Positions 42,715 through 51,556 are shown, numbered from the stretch's first letter. The stretch: DNA of 64,000 nucleotides from GWE2-42-39 sp942493345 (GCA_942493345.1 OW818695.1:1178001-1242000), one strand, 5' to 3'. Numbers and translations: made by a program. Notes: generated by a model not told the origin, from the sequence alone.

Positions 42715-43386
42715 ATGATGAACGAGATTCTGGAAAAATTACACGAATGCATTGAATTCGGGAAGGTAGACAAAAAGTCGCCTTATCCCCCGCAATTAAG
42801 AGATCAGGATGGCGCCAGTGAGTTAACCGCACACGCGCTTGAGACAGGCATTGGCCCCGGACCAATTTTGAACGATGCGCTGATTCCGGCAATGGAAAAG
42901 GTTGGGCAAAAATTCTCGGAGAATAAAATTTTCGTTCCCCAGATGTTGATGTCGGCCCGGGCCATGGGCGCTTCAATGATCCAACTGAAACCTTATTTTG
43001 CGTCGGGCGCAGTAAAAACCAAAGGAACTTTTATTATCGGGACGGTGAAAGGCGACTTGCACGACATCGGTAAAAATCTGGTAGCGATGATGATCGAAGG
43101 AAATGGATGGTCGATTATTGATTTGGGCGTTGATGTGCCTTCCGATAAATTTCTTCAGGCGCTGGAAGAATACCCGGAAGCAGTTATCGGATTATCGGCC
43201 CTGCTGACCACCACAATGGTTAACATGGAAGAGATTGTCAGTCATCTGAAATCGCATAAACCAACCGCTAAAATAATTATTGGTGGCGCACCGGTAAACG
43301 ATGATTTCCGCAAAAAGATAGGCGCCGATTTCTATGCCCCCGATCCGCAAAAAGCGGTTCAATACCTTAACAATCTGGCTTCCTGA
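42715..43386 (+). CDS. mtaC: Corrinoid protein of a methyltransferase system (MtaC-like)
   Basis: The 223-residue protein has an N-terminal helical cap domain (about 1-95) and a cobalamin-binding Rossmann domain. The base-off/His-on motif is D-L-H-D-I-G (D114, H116, G119), followed by G-L-S-A-L-L-T-T-T and G-G-A-P-V. His116 would be the lower cobalt ligand. Such proteins take a methyl group from a substrate-specific partner onto Co(I). Its partner is the MtaB-like enzyme 113 nt downstream. Two ATGs (42715, 42718) are possible. Methanol MtaC proteins are slightly longer (about 250 residues). Confidence 0.88.
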   Translation: MMNEILEKLHECIEFGKVDKKSPYPPQLRDQDGASELTAHALETGIGPGPILNDALIPAMEKVGQKFSENKIFVPQMLMSARAMGASMIQLKPYFASGAVKTKGTFIIGTVKGDLHDIGKNLVAMMIEGNGWSIIDLGVDVPSDKFLQALEEYPEAVIGLSALLTTTMVNMEEIVSHLKSHKPTAKIIIGGAPVNDDFRKKIGADFYAPDPQKAVQYLNNLAS

Positions 43387-43436
43387 GCAGATCAGGAAAA
43401 GAAAAAGAATAAATCTCAATATCGTTTATAAAAACC

Positions 43437-43472
43437 CGCTTAGCAAAAGCGAAGGCATTGCATTGCCTTTTT
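43437..43472 (+). promoter_or_regulatory. Intercistronic hairpins between corrinoid-protein and methyltransferase genes
   Basis: Two adjacent small stems are present: CGCTT/AAGCG (43437-43451) and AAGGCA-TTGCAT-TGCCTT (43452-43469), the second running into five Ts (43468-43472). The second could act as a partial terminator or an RNA-stabilising 3' end. Either would give more corrinoid protein than methyltransferase. The stems are short, so the effect is uncertain. Confidence 0.4.
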
Positions 43473-43499
43473 ATGAACCAAATCATTAATCATATTACT

Positions 43500-44876
43500 A
43501 TGAAATACAAACATTTAACTATCAACAAACACGAAGACCTTATTTTTGGGAAGTCACCAAAACCAGTTGTAACGAGAAGAGGACTGAACATTGGCGGGGG
43601 ACAAGTGTATTCTGAATTAAATTTCACCTTACCCATAATGAGTATTGAAGAAAACACGCTCCCCAGAGTTTATTCGCATTACAAAGAAATAGCTGAAGGT
43701 GCTCTCGAACGGGCTTTGCATCTTAATTCAAAAGGAGTTGTCCTTGAACTTGAGACCTTGCTGGAAATGACCAAAACCCCTTCAATTGGCGTTGAGATCG
43801 TCAAAATAATGAATGGGATTTGTGAAGATTATTATCAAAAATACGGGCTTCCTTCCGAAATCAGGTTGACGCCCAACGACCTTCGCGAATTCGAACGCCC
43901 GGCTCTTCAGCGCAGTTCCAGACTTTTGGATCCCATGATGGAACTTTTTGAACGCGGAATGCTTGCGGGAGGCGACCTCCTGTCGATTGAAAGTACCGGT
44001 GGAAAAGAAGTTTCAGACGAAGCCCTGATGATGTGTGACATAAAAGGAATCATGTTTGCCCTGTCTGTTTTAGGGGTCAGGGACATGCAATTTCTTTGGG
44101 AAAAGATTGTTTCGCTGGCCAACGCACACGGGAAAATTGCTGCCGGCGATTCGGCTTGCGGATTTAGCAACACGGCAATGGTGTTGGCCGAGAAAAAATA
44201 CATTCCGAAAGTTTTTGCCGCTCTGGTAAGGGTAATTTCGGTTGTCCGGTCTATCGTTGCAATGGAAGAAGGGGCTATCGGGCCGGATAAAGATTGCGGT
44301 TACGAAGGGCCTTTCCTGAAAGCAATAACCGGAATCCCGATCTCAATGGAAGGAAAAACTGCGGCCTGTGCACATTTGAGCCCGGTTGGAAACATTGCAT
44401 CGGCCTGCACCGACTTATGGAGCAACGAATCGGTACAGAACATTAAATTATTATCGGGCATGGCGCCAACCGCTTATCTCGAACAGCTCGAATACGATGT
44501 ACGATTGATGAATGAAGCGCTCAAATCGGGGAAACTGCATTGCAGCATTTTGCAACAATTATTGGTTTCTTCTGATATTTACACCGATCCGCAGGCTTTG
44601 GTGCTGGCTCCTGAAAATGTCATCCGTATTTCAAAAGAACTCATAAAGGGCGATTCGTATGTTGCCAATGCAAAAAATGGAGCGTTGGCGGCCCTCGATA
44701 TTATTGAAGAAGCCCTGCAAAGTGGCAAAATGAAGCTTCCGGAGATGGAAACCATGTATCTTCCTGTTTTGCGCGACGACCTGAACAGCATTCCGGATGA
44801 TGAAAGCAGTTTCATTGAAATGATGCTTCCACTGATCGATCAAAGTAAATTTATTTTAGCAGAATACGGTCTTTAG
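43500..44876 (+). CDS. mtaB: Methanol:corrinoid methyltransferase-like zinc enzyme (MtaB family)
   Basis: The 458-residue TIM-barrel methyltransferase is close in length to archaeal MtaB (about 460). Zinc ligands known in Methanosarcina MtaB (Glu164, Cys220, Cys269) have counterparts here: Glu164 in L-S-I-E-S-T-G-G-K-E, Cys220 in G-D-S-A-C-G-F-S-N, and Cys266 in G-P-D-K-D-C-G-Y-E. Other shared blocks are I-T-G-I-P-I-S-M-E-G-K-T and D-L-W-S-N-E-S-V. MtaB activates methanol and methylates the corrinoid of MtaC. The start at 43500 (M-K-Y-K-H-L) is preferred over in-frame ATGs at 43458 and 43473. True substrate is untested and could be another methyl donor. Confidence 0.88.
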   Translation: MKYKHLTINKHEDLIFGKSPKPVVTRRGLNIGGGQVYSELNFTLPIMSIEENTLPRVYSHYKEIAEGALERALHLNSKGVVLELETLLEMTKTPSIGVEIVKIMNGICEDYYQKYGLPSEIRLTPNDLREFERPALQRSSRLLDPMMELFERGMLAGGDLLSIESTGGKEVSDEALMMCDIKGIMFALSVLGVRDMQFLWEKIVSLANAHGKIAAGDSACGFSNTAMVLAEKKYIPKVFAALVRVISVVRSIVAMEEGAIGPDKDCGYEGPFLKAITGIPISMEGKTAACAHLSPVGNIASACTDLWSNESVQNIKLLSGMAPTAYLEQLEYDVRLMNEALKSGKLHCSILQQLLVSSDIYTDPQALVLAPENVIRISKELIKGDSYVANAKNGALAALDIIEEALQSGKMKLPEMETMYLPVLRDDLNSIPDDESSFIEMMLPLIDQSKFILAEYGL

Positions 44877-44913
44877 CCGGTTGATTCTGTTGGTCCCGGA
44901 TTATTTATAAAAA

Positions 44914-45846
44914 ATGAAAAAAATTCCTGTTCATATTGTTTCCGGATTTCTGGGATCGGGGAAAACGACATTTCTGTGTGATTTGTTAAAACAGAAAAAA
45001 GATCACGAACGATGGGCTGTCATCATCAATGAATTTGGGAAGGTGTCAATTGATTCGACAACAATCAGGACCTTTTCGAAACTGGGTGAAGAAATTTTTG
45101 AGCTTGCCGGAGGATGTATTTGTTGTTCGGCAAGCCACCTTTTTAAAGATAATCTCACGAAAATTGCCAACTCCGGCAACTTCGGGAGAATCATCATCGA
45201 ACCCAGCGGATTGGGCGGAATCGAAATGATTTCGGAACTCATCAGGGAACTTCCTGAACTTGTACAGATGCCCGTTTTGTGCCTGGTCGATATTTTTTCC
45301 GTTGAACAGGCACGGCTTCAGATGAATTTTATGTACAAGGCTCAAATTCTTCAGGCCGATGTTGTTTTATTTAGCCATTGTGACCAGATTGAAGAGAAAT
45401 CAAGAAGAGAAGAGCTACTTGCGGCATTCGGAAAATATTTTCCCGACAAGGAATACTATCTGAAAACCGAAATATCTCCGGACGATTTTATTGCGAAGTT
45501 CAGTTTTTCGGCAAACCACAAACATACAAATGTCGCAGTTATTTACTCTTCAGGACTGAAAAAGCATACGGCCGGTTATACTGAAAAAACCTTTATCTTC
45601 GATTCTGAAATTTGTTTTTCGACCGATCGGCTGGGCAAATTACTGGCGAAATATCCGTCTGTTCTCAGGGCAAAAGGACACATTCGCGACAGGCATGGCT
45701 GGAATATAATTAACTTTACCAAATCCGGATTTGAATCGAAGCGTTGCAGCGAAAAGAAACAAAATGAATTCATTGTTATTCTTGAATCAGCGAAAACAGA
45801 ATTGATACAGGAAATTGAGACCGAAATCCGGGGAAGTATTATCTGA
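44914..45846 (+). CDS. G3E-family GTPase (CobW/P47K type) of the methyltransferase cassette
   Basis: The 310-residue P-loop GTPase has Walker A G-F-L-G-S-G-K-T-T (11-19), the metal-binding G-G-C-I-C-C motif (67-72), an I-I-E-P-S-G-L switch-like segment and a short C-terminal CobW_C-like domain (R-A-K-G-H-I). G3E GTPases load metals or cofactors onto client enzymes (zinc, nickel, cobalamin). Its position between the zinc methyltransferase and the corrinoid activator suggests a client in this operon. That is inference. It starts 37 nt after mtaB and ends 13 nt before the RACo-like gene. Confidence 0.85.
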   Translation: MKKIPVHIVSGFLGSGKTTFLCDLLKQKKDHERWAVIINEFGKVSIDSTTIRTFSKLGEEIFELAGGCICCSASHLFKDNLTKIANSGNFGRIIIEPSGLGGIEMISELIRELPELVQMPVLCLVDIFSVEQARLQMNFMYKAQILQADVVLFSHCDQIEEKSRREELLAAFGKYFPDKEYYLKTEISPDDFIAKFSFSANHKHTNVAVIYSSGLKKHTAGYTEKTFIFDSEICFSTDRLGKLLAKYPSVLRAKGHIRDRHGWNIINFTKSGFESKRCSEKKQNEFIVILESAKTELIQEIETEIRGSII

Positions 45847-45859
45847 ACAAAAAAACAGG

Positions 45860-47347
45860 ATGAAGAAATACGAAATTTGCCTTCAACCCATTGGCAAAAC
45901 GCTTGAAGTAAATAGCGACACCCCGCTTATCGATGTATTGCATGAATACGGAATTGAATTTCCCTGCGGAGGAAAAGGCACGTGCGGCAAATGCAAAACA
46001 AAAGTGCTGGACGGTCGTATCGAAGCGGATGAGAACCATCGCAAAAAGCTGGATCATCTAATGTTGGACGATGAATGGCGTTTGGCCTGTCTCAGTCGCT
46101 GCACCAGCAATTTGACCATTGAAATAGACCAACTGGGGCAAATCATATTGGCCGACGAAAGTGAGTTTGCTTTCCACCCGCAAGAAGGGTACGGGTTGGT
46201 GGCAGACCTTGGGACAACCACGATTGTTGCGCAATTGATTGACCTTTCAACAGCAAAGGTTTTGGCCGTGGAAACAGCTTTAAACCCTCAGGCAAAATTT
46301 GGCGCCGATCTGATATCCAGAATTCAGGCCTGCCTCGATGGTCATTTAGATGAAATGACCCGGCTCATCCGCAAAATCATTGGAGGAATGTGTTCTAAAA
46401 TGCTGGGCGAGCAACAGCTTCTTGCCCGGAAAATGGTGTTGGTCGGGAATACCGCCATGCAACTTATTTTCAGTGGATGCGATGTTTCTTCGCTTGCTTT
46501 CTATCCTTTTGATACCGATAACCTGGGACTGAAAATATTTCATCCTGAAGAGTTGGGATGGGATTTTCCGGTGGTAGAACAGATTCAATTTTTCCCTTCG
46601 ATCGGAAGTTTTGTTGGCAGCGATATTTTGGCCGGAATTGCGGCAACCGGATTGCATGAAAAAGGGCAATATTCCGCCCTGATCGATTTGGGCACCAACG
46701 GAGAGATTGTACTTGGGAACAAAGACCGGATCGTGTGTGCTTCAACAGCGGCGGGGCCTGCTTTCGAGGGGGCAAATATTTCGATGGGAATGAGGGCGAT
46801 TAACGGTGCCATTTCGTCGCTGAAGCTGGAAAAGAATGAATTTGAAGCTACTGTAATTGGCAATATCAGGGCAAAAGGTATTTGTGGCAGCGGCCTGATC
46901 GATGCGATTGCTCTTCTTCGAAAAAAAAAGTTGATCGGCGAATTCGGGGAGATAAATTCCGGCGAAACTTCGGTTTCGATTGCCGGAGATGTGTCGCTGA
47001 ACCAGAAAGACATCAATGAGTTTCAACTGGCAAAAGCCGCAATAGCCGCTGGTTTTACAATTCTTGCCAAAAATTTGGGTATTATGGTTTCTGACATTTC
47101 GGAAATATATATTGCCGGTGGGTTTGGCAATTACATCAATATTGAAAACACGATTGCCACGGGAATGATTAATAGCGCTTCGGACACTATTCACAAGATG
47201 GGGAACACAGCCCTGATCGGAGCCAAAGTTTTTCTGTTTGCCGGAACAGAAAAAGCAGATGAGATTTTATCGAAGGTTTCGCATGTAAACCTGGAAGGAG
47301 ATTCCGAATTTCAGGATATTTTCATTAATAATATGATGTTCATGTAA
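45860..47347 (+). CDS. Reductive activator of corrinoid proteins (RACo-like, 2Fe-2S + ASKHA ATPase)
   Basis: The 495-residue protein has an N-terminal plant-type 2Fe-2S ferredoxin domain with cysteines C36, C42, C45 and C77 (P-C-G-G-K-G-T-C-G-K-C; R-L-A-C). A linker and the DUF4445 ASKHA ATPase domain follow: V-A-D-L-G-T-T-T, I-D-L-G-T-N-G-E, A-G-P-A-F-E-G-A-N-I and Y-I-A-G-G-F-G-N-Y. RACo proteins use ATP to reduce inactivated Co(II) corrinoid back to Co(I). ATG 45860 is preferred; an upstream in-frame ATG at 45815 would overlap the GTPase gene. It is the last gene of the mta operon. Confidence 0.9.
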   Translation: MKKYEICLQPIGKTLEVNSDTPLIDVLHEYGIEFPCGGKGTCGKCKTKVLDGRIEADENHRKKLDHLMLDDEWRLACLSRCTSNLTIEIDQLGQIILADESEFAFHPQEGYGLVADLGTTTIVAQLIDLSTAKVLAVETALNPQAKFGADLISRIQACLDGHLDEMTRLIRKIIGGMCSKMLGEQQLLARKMVLVGNTAMQLIFSGCDVSSLAFYPFDTDNLGLKIFHPEELGWDFPVVEQIQFFPSIGSFVGSDILAGIAATGLHEKGQYSALIDLGTNGEIVLGNKDRIVCASTAAGPAFEGANISMGMRAINGAISSLKLEKNEFEATVIGNIRAKGICGSGLIDAIALLRKKKLIGEFGEINSGETSVSIAGDVSLNQKDINEFQLAKAAIAAGFTILAKNLGIMVSDISEIYIAGGFGNYINIENTIATGMINSASDTIHKMGNTALIGAKVFLFAGTEKADEILSKVSHVNLEGDSEFQDIFINNMMFM

Positions 47348-47352
47348 ACGAA

Positions 47353-47404
47353 GAGGCTGTCTCAAAAAGTCGCCATATTTGCTTCGATTTTTCGGGACAG
47401 CCTC
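47353..47404. terminator. Long hairpin between convergent RACo-like and ilvN genes
   Basis: GAGGCTGTCTC (47353-47363) pairs with GGGACAGCCTC (47394-47404), with one G-U in the plus-strand RNA. Inside it, AAAAAGTCG pairs with CGATTTTT. No clean T-run follows on either strand, but the position 6 nt after one stop and about 20 nt from the other suggests a shared terminator. GAGGCTGTCTC palindromes are, from memory, common between Bacteroidetes genes. Confidence 0.6.
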
Positions 47405-47423
47405 ATATTGTTTATGTTCTTTT

Positions 47424-47966
47424 TTAATCAATCGAGCCGAGCAAGGCATCGCGTTCCCTCAGAAACTCAGAAAGGCGTTCAATCGGGTCGCGGGTAATGG
47501 CAATACGTCCCGAACGGACAAACTGCATCACTCTGAACTGGTTCAGTTCTTCGAACAACGCCTGGGTTTCTTCCTTGTGCCCGGTTTTTTCAATTACCGT
47601 ATATTCGCGGGTAATTTCCATAATACGGGCCCCGGCTTTACGGACCATCTTTTCAATCTGATCGCTTTCGTAAAGCGCCTCGGTCGGAACTTTGTAGAGG
47701 GCAATCTCCTCGTAAATCATTTCATCGTTGGTATTGTAAAATGCCTTTAAAACATCAACAATTTTATCGAGCTGACCCACCAGCTTCCGAACTTTGTCCT
47801 CTGTTTCGTTAACCACAATGATAAACTTTGAAACACCCTGAATGGCAGATGCCGAAACGGTCAGGCTCTCGATATTGATTTTCCGCCGGGTAAAGTTTAT
47901 GGTGATCCGGTTGAGCAAACCAATAAAGTTTTCCGAAAATATTGTAATGATAAATTCCTGTTTCAT
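47424..47966 (-). CDS. ilvN: Acetolactate synthase small (regulatory) subunit
   Basis: The 180-residue protein has an N-terminal ACT domain (E-F-I-I-T-I-F-S-E-N-F-I-G-L-L-N-R-I, about 4-75) and a C-terminal ALS_ss domain. It binds valine and sets feedback inhibition of the large subunit. It follows ilvB by 18 nt and ends the ilvD-ilvB-ilvN unit. In related genomes ilvC often follows directly; here the mta cassette lies between them. Confidence 0.93.
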   Translation of the reverse strand: MKQEFIITIFSENFIGLLNRITINFTRRKINIESLTVSASAIQGVSKFIIVVNETEDKVRKLVGQLDKIVDVLKAFYNTNDEMIYEEIALYKVPTEALYESDQIEKMVRKAGARIMEITREYTVIEKTGHKEETQALFEELNQFRVMQFVRSGRIAITRDPIERLSEFLRERDALLGSID

Positions 47967-47984
47967 TTTTCCAATTTTTAAGGA

Positions 47985-49682
47985 TTAAGCTTCGAGAATG
48001 ACATCGGAAACCGAAGCGCCCGAAGGTACCATCGGGAATACATTGTCTTCTTTTTCAACAACCACTTCGAGCAAATACGGGCCATCGTGATCAAGCATTT
48101 TCTGAATACCGGCTTCCAGGTCTTCGCGTTTGGTCACTTTGTGGGCGGCCATTCCGAAACCATTGGTAATCATTATAAAGTCGGGGTTTTGCAGTTCGGT
48201 AAACGAATAGCGTTTCTCGAAAAATAACTGTTGCCATTGACGAACCATCCCCAGAAAATTATTATTCAGCAAAACGATTTTTACAGGAAGTTTGTTCTGA
48301 ACGATCGTCCCCAGTTCCTGGAGGGTCATCTGGAAACCACCATCGCCGACAAATGCAACAACCGTGCGGTCTTTTGCTCCCAACTGGGCGCCCAGCGAGG
48401 CCGGGATGCCGTAACCCATGGTTCCGAGTCCACCCGAAGTAACACAGCTTTTCGAATGTTTAAACTTGAAATAACGGGCAGCGATCATCTGTTGCTGGCC
48501 AACATCGGTTACCATAATTGCTTCGTGGTTTGTTTTTTCTGAAGCAATACGGACTACTTCGCCCATGGTCAGGCCTGCTTTTTCAGGATAAATATCCTTG
48601 CTGATAACTTTTTCGTATTCAATTTTATCGCATTCGTGGAATTCCCGGAGCCAGCTTTCATGCTTGTTTTCTTTCACATTATTGGTCAGCATGGGAAGCG
48701 ATTTTTTTGCATTGCCCAAAATAGCGACCTCCGTTTTTACGATTTTGCCAATTTCTGCCGGGTCAATCTCCAGATGAATAATTTTCGCATTTTTGGCGTA
48801 TTCGCTCACTTTGCTGGTAACCCGGTCGTCGAAACGCATACCCACCGCAATGATCAGGTCGGCTTCGTTGGTTTTAACGTTGGGCCCGTAATTTCCGTGC
48901 ATTCCCAACATCCCAACATTCAACGGATGGTCGGAAGGAAGGGCCGAAAGGCCAAGCAATGTCCATGCTGACGGAATTCCTGTTTTTTCAATAAACGCTT
49001 TCAATTCGGCTTCTGCCTGGGCAATAATCACGCCTTGTCCGAAAAGCAACAAGGGTTTTTTTGCTGCATCAATCAATTCGGCCGCTGCTTTCACTTTAAA
49101 CGGGTCGATTTGATAATCGCGAATGTACGAGCGTATTTGTGTGCATTTCTTGTATTCAAATTCTATTTTCTGGAACTGTGCATCTTTGGCAATATCGAGC
49201 AATACAGGTCCCGGACGTCCGGTCGTTGCAATGTAAAATGCCTTTGCAATGGCTTCCGGAATTTCATCGGCATCGGTAACCTGGTAATTCCATTTGGTAA
49301 TAGGCATCGATATTCCCACTATGTCCGATTCCTGAAAAGCGTCGGTGCCCAGCAACGGGGAAGTGACCTGTCCGGTAATGCAGACGAGCGGGATCGAATC
49401 GATCATTGCATCGGCAATTCCGGTAATCAAATTGGTTGCTCCCGGTCCGGAAGTGGCAAAACAAACACCTGCCCGGCCCGTAACTTTGGCGTATCCTTCG
49501 GCCGCGTGAACAGCGCCCTGTTCATGGCGGGTCAGGATGTGGGTCACTTTTTGGTCGTAATCGTAAAGGGCATCGTAGATGGGCATAATTGCCCCGCCGG
49601 GATACCCGAAAATAGTGTCAACACCTTCTTCCAATAACGAAAGGATTACGGCTTCAGATCCAGTTACTTTTTTTGTCGCCAT
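47985..49682 (-). CDS. ilvB: Acetolactate synthase large (catalytic) subunit
   Basis: The 565-residue thiamine-diphosphate enzyme has the catalytic glutamate in T-R-H-E-Q-G-A (about Glu54), G-P-G-A-T-N in the N-terminal domain, and the TPP/Mg motif G-D-G-G-F-Q-M ending in L-L-N-N (about 446-474). It condenses two pyruvates, or pyruvate with 2-oxobutyrate, as the first common step of valine/leucine and isoleucine synthesis. It sits between ilvD (23 nt) and ilvN (18 nt), clearly one operon. Confidence 0.95.
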   Translation of the reverse strand: MATKKVTGSEAVILSLLEEGVDTIFGYPGGAIMPIYDALYDYDQKVTHILTRHEQGAVHAAEGYAKVTGRAGVCFATSGPGATNLITGIADAMIDSIPLVCITGQVTSPLLGTDAFQESDIVGISMPITKWNYQVTDADEIPEAIAKAFYIATTGRPGPVLLDIAKDAQFQKIEFEYKKCTQIRSYIRDYQIDPFKVKAAAELIDAAKKPLLLFGQGVIIAQAEAELKAFIEKTGIPSAWTLLGLSALPSDHPLNVGMLGMHGNYGPNVKTNEADLIIAVGMRFDDRVTSKVSEYAKNAKIIHLEIDPAEIGKIVKTEVAILGNAKKSLPMLTNNVKENKHESWLREFHECDKIEYEKVISKDIYPEKAGLTMGEVVRIASEKTNHEAIMVTDVGQQQMIAARYFKFKHSKSCVTSGGLGTMGYGIPASLGAQLGAKDRTVVAFVGDGGFQMTLQELGTIVQNKLPVKIVLLNNNFLGMVRQWQQLFFEKRYSFTELQNPDFIMITNGFGMAAHKVTKREDLEAGIQKMLDHDGPYLLEVVVEKEDNVFPMVPSGASVSDVILEA

Positions 49683-49705
49683 ATTTTGATTTTTTAAATT
49701 ATCAA

Positions 49706-51535
49706 TTAATCAATTAATCGAACGGCCCCTTTGTCAGCAGACGATACCAGGCTTGCATACGCCTTCAACGCTTTGCTGATGTTCCGGTTGCGGCCAACCG
49801 GTTGATAGGCATCTTTCCCTTTGGCAGCTTCTTCGGCCTTGCGTTTTGCCATTTCTTCGTCGCTGATCCGCAAGTTGATGCTGCGTTCTTGAATATTGAT
49901 ATCAATGATGTCGCCGTCTTTGATCAGTGCAATTTCACCGCCAGCCGCAGCTTCTGGAGAGACGTGCCCGATGGACAACCCCGAAGTGCCTCCGGAGAAT
50001 CGTCCATCGGTAACCAATGCGCAATATTTGTCAATTTTCATCGATTTTAAATATGAAGTCGGGTACAACATTTCCTGCATTCCCGGTCCGCCTTTCGGTC
50101 CTTCGTAGCGGATAATTACTACATCGCCTTTCTGAACTTTATCGCCCAGAATACCGTTGCAGGCTTCTTCCTGCGAGAAGAAAACTTTGGCTGTTCCTGA
50201 AAATTTCAGGATGGAAGCATCGACCCCGGCTGTTTTTACAATGCAACCGGCAGTGGCAATGTTGCCGAAAAGAACAGCAAGCCCGCCATCTTTGTTGTAG
50301 GCATGTTCCAAATTTCGGATACAGCCTTTTTCGCGGTCGGTGTCCAGTTCTTTATAGCTGTTTTCCTGCGAAGCCATTACCAGGTTTCGTCCGCCGCCCG
50401 GCGCCGATTTGTATTTACTGAAGGCCTCTTCAATAGCGGTAGGGCGTGTAATATCGTATTTTTCAATGGCTTCCTCCAATATTAAACCATCCATGCGGGT
50501 TACTGAAGTGTCGAGCAGTCCTCCTCTGCTAAGCTCGCCTAAAATGCTAAGAATGCCACCGGCGCGGTTCACATCCTGCATGTGGTATGCCGAACTGGGC
50601 GCTACTTTGCAAATATTAGGCGTAACACGCGATAGCTGGTCAATATCTTTCATGGTGAAATCGACACCTGCCTCGTGAGCAATGGCCAAAAGGTGCAATA
50701 CCGTGTTCGACGAGCCACCCATGGCAATATCCAGCTTCATGGCATTCAGGAACGATTCGCGCGAAGCTATGTTGCGGGGCAGTACTTTTTCGTTTCCGTT
50801 CAGGTAATAATCGTAGGTTGCCTCAACAATTCGCCTGGCGGCATCTTCGAACAATTTTTTGCGGTTGACATGGGTTGCAACAATAGAGCCGTTGCCAGGC
50901 AATGCCAGGCCAATTGCTTCAGCCAGACAGTTCATCGAGTTGGCTGTGAACATCCCCGAGCACGAGCCACAGGTTGGGCAACCATCCCGTTCAACTTTTG
51001 CAAGCAGGTCATCCGGCGCCGAACTGTCAGCCCCCATTACCATCACATCGACCAGATCGTAAAATTTACCGTCTACCACACCGGCTTCCATTGGCCCTCC
51101 CGATACAAAAATTGAGGGGATATTCAGACGCATGGCGGCCATCATCATTCCGGGGGTGATTTTATCGCAGTTCGAGATGCAAATCATTGCATCTACTTTA
51201 TGTGCATTACACATGTATTCCACGCTGTCGGCGATCACATCGCGCGAAGGCAACGAATACAACATGCCATCGTGCCCCATGGCAATTCCGTCGTCGATAG
51301 CAATCGTATTGAATTCGGCGGCAAAACAACCTTGCGCTTCGATCAGCGATTTCAGGTATTGTCCGATTCCGTGCAAATGAACGTGCCCGGGGACAAACTG
51401 TGTAAACGAATTGACAATCGCGATAATTGGTTTGTCGAACTGATCTTCCTTCATTCCATTGGCACGCCATAAACTGCGGGCGCCAGCCATTTTCCGGCCT
51501 TGTGTTACTTCAGAACTTCTTAACTTGTTTTGCAT
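49706..51535 (-). CDS. ilvD: Dihydroxy-acid dehydratase IlvD
   Basis: The 609-residue iron-sulfur dehydratase has cluster ligands in I-S-N-C-D-K-I-T-P-G-M (about Cys123) and G-C-P-T-C-G-S-C-S-G-M-F-T-A-N-S-M-N (about 190-208). It makes 2-keto acids in valine and isoleucine synthesis and is oxygen-sensitive in its 4Fe-4S form. It is the first enzyme gene of ilvD-ilvB-ilvN. Upstream lie two successive leader peptides with attenuator hairpins, the last terminator ending 22 nt before the ATG. Confidence 0.95.
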   Translation of the reverse strand: MQNKLRSSEVTQGRKMAGARSLWRANGMKEDQFDKPIIAIVNSFTQFVPGHVHLHGIGQYLKSLIEAQGCFAAEFNTIAIDDGIAMGHDGMLYSLPSRDVIADSVEYMCNAHKVDAMICISNCDKITPGMMMAAMRLNIPSIFVSGGPMEAGVVDGKFYDLVDVMVMGADSSAPDDLLAKVERDGCPTCGSCSGMFTANSMNCLAEAIGLALPGNGSIVATHVNRKKLFEDAARRIVEATYDYYLNGNEKVLPRNIASRESFLNAMKLDIAMGGSSNTVLHLLAIAHEAGVDFTMKDIDQLSRVTPNICKVAPSSAYHMQDVNRAGGILSILGELSRGGLLDTSVTRMDGLILEEAIEKYDITRPTAIEEAFSKYKSAPGGGRNLVMASQENSYKELDTDREKGCIRNLEHAYNKDGGLAVLFGNIATAGCIVKTAGVDASILKFSGTAKVFFSQEEACNGILGDKVQKGDVVIIRYEGPKGGPGMQEMLYPTSYLKSMKIDKYCALVTDGRFSGGTSGLSIGHVSPEAAAGGEIALIKDGDIIDINIQERSINLRISDEEMAKRKAEEAAKGKDAYQPVGRNRNISKALKAYASLVSSADKGAVRLID

Positions 51536-51556
51536 TTCAATATAATTTTCCGTTCT

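Noticed and set aside
47353..47404. Inverted repeat considered as an insertion-sequence end
   Set aside because: No transposase, no matching second end and no target duplication nearby; a terminator between convergent genes is simpler.
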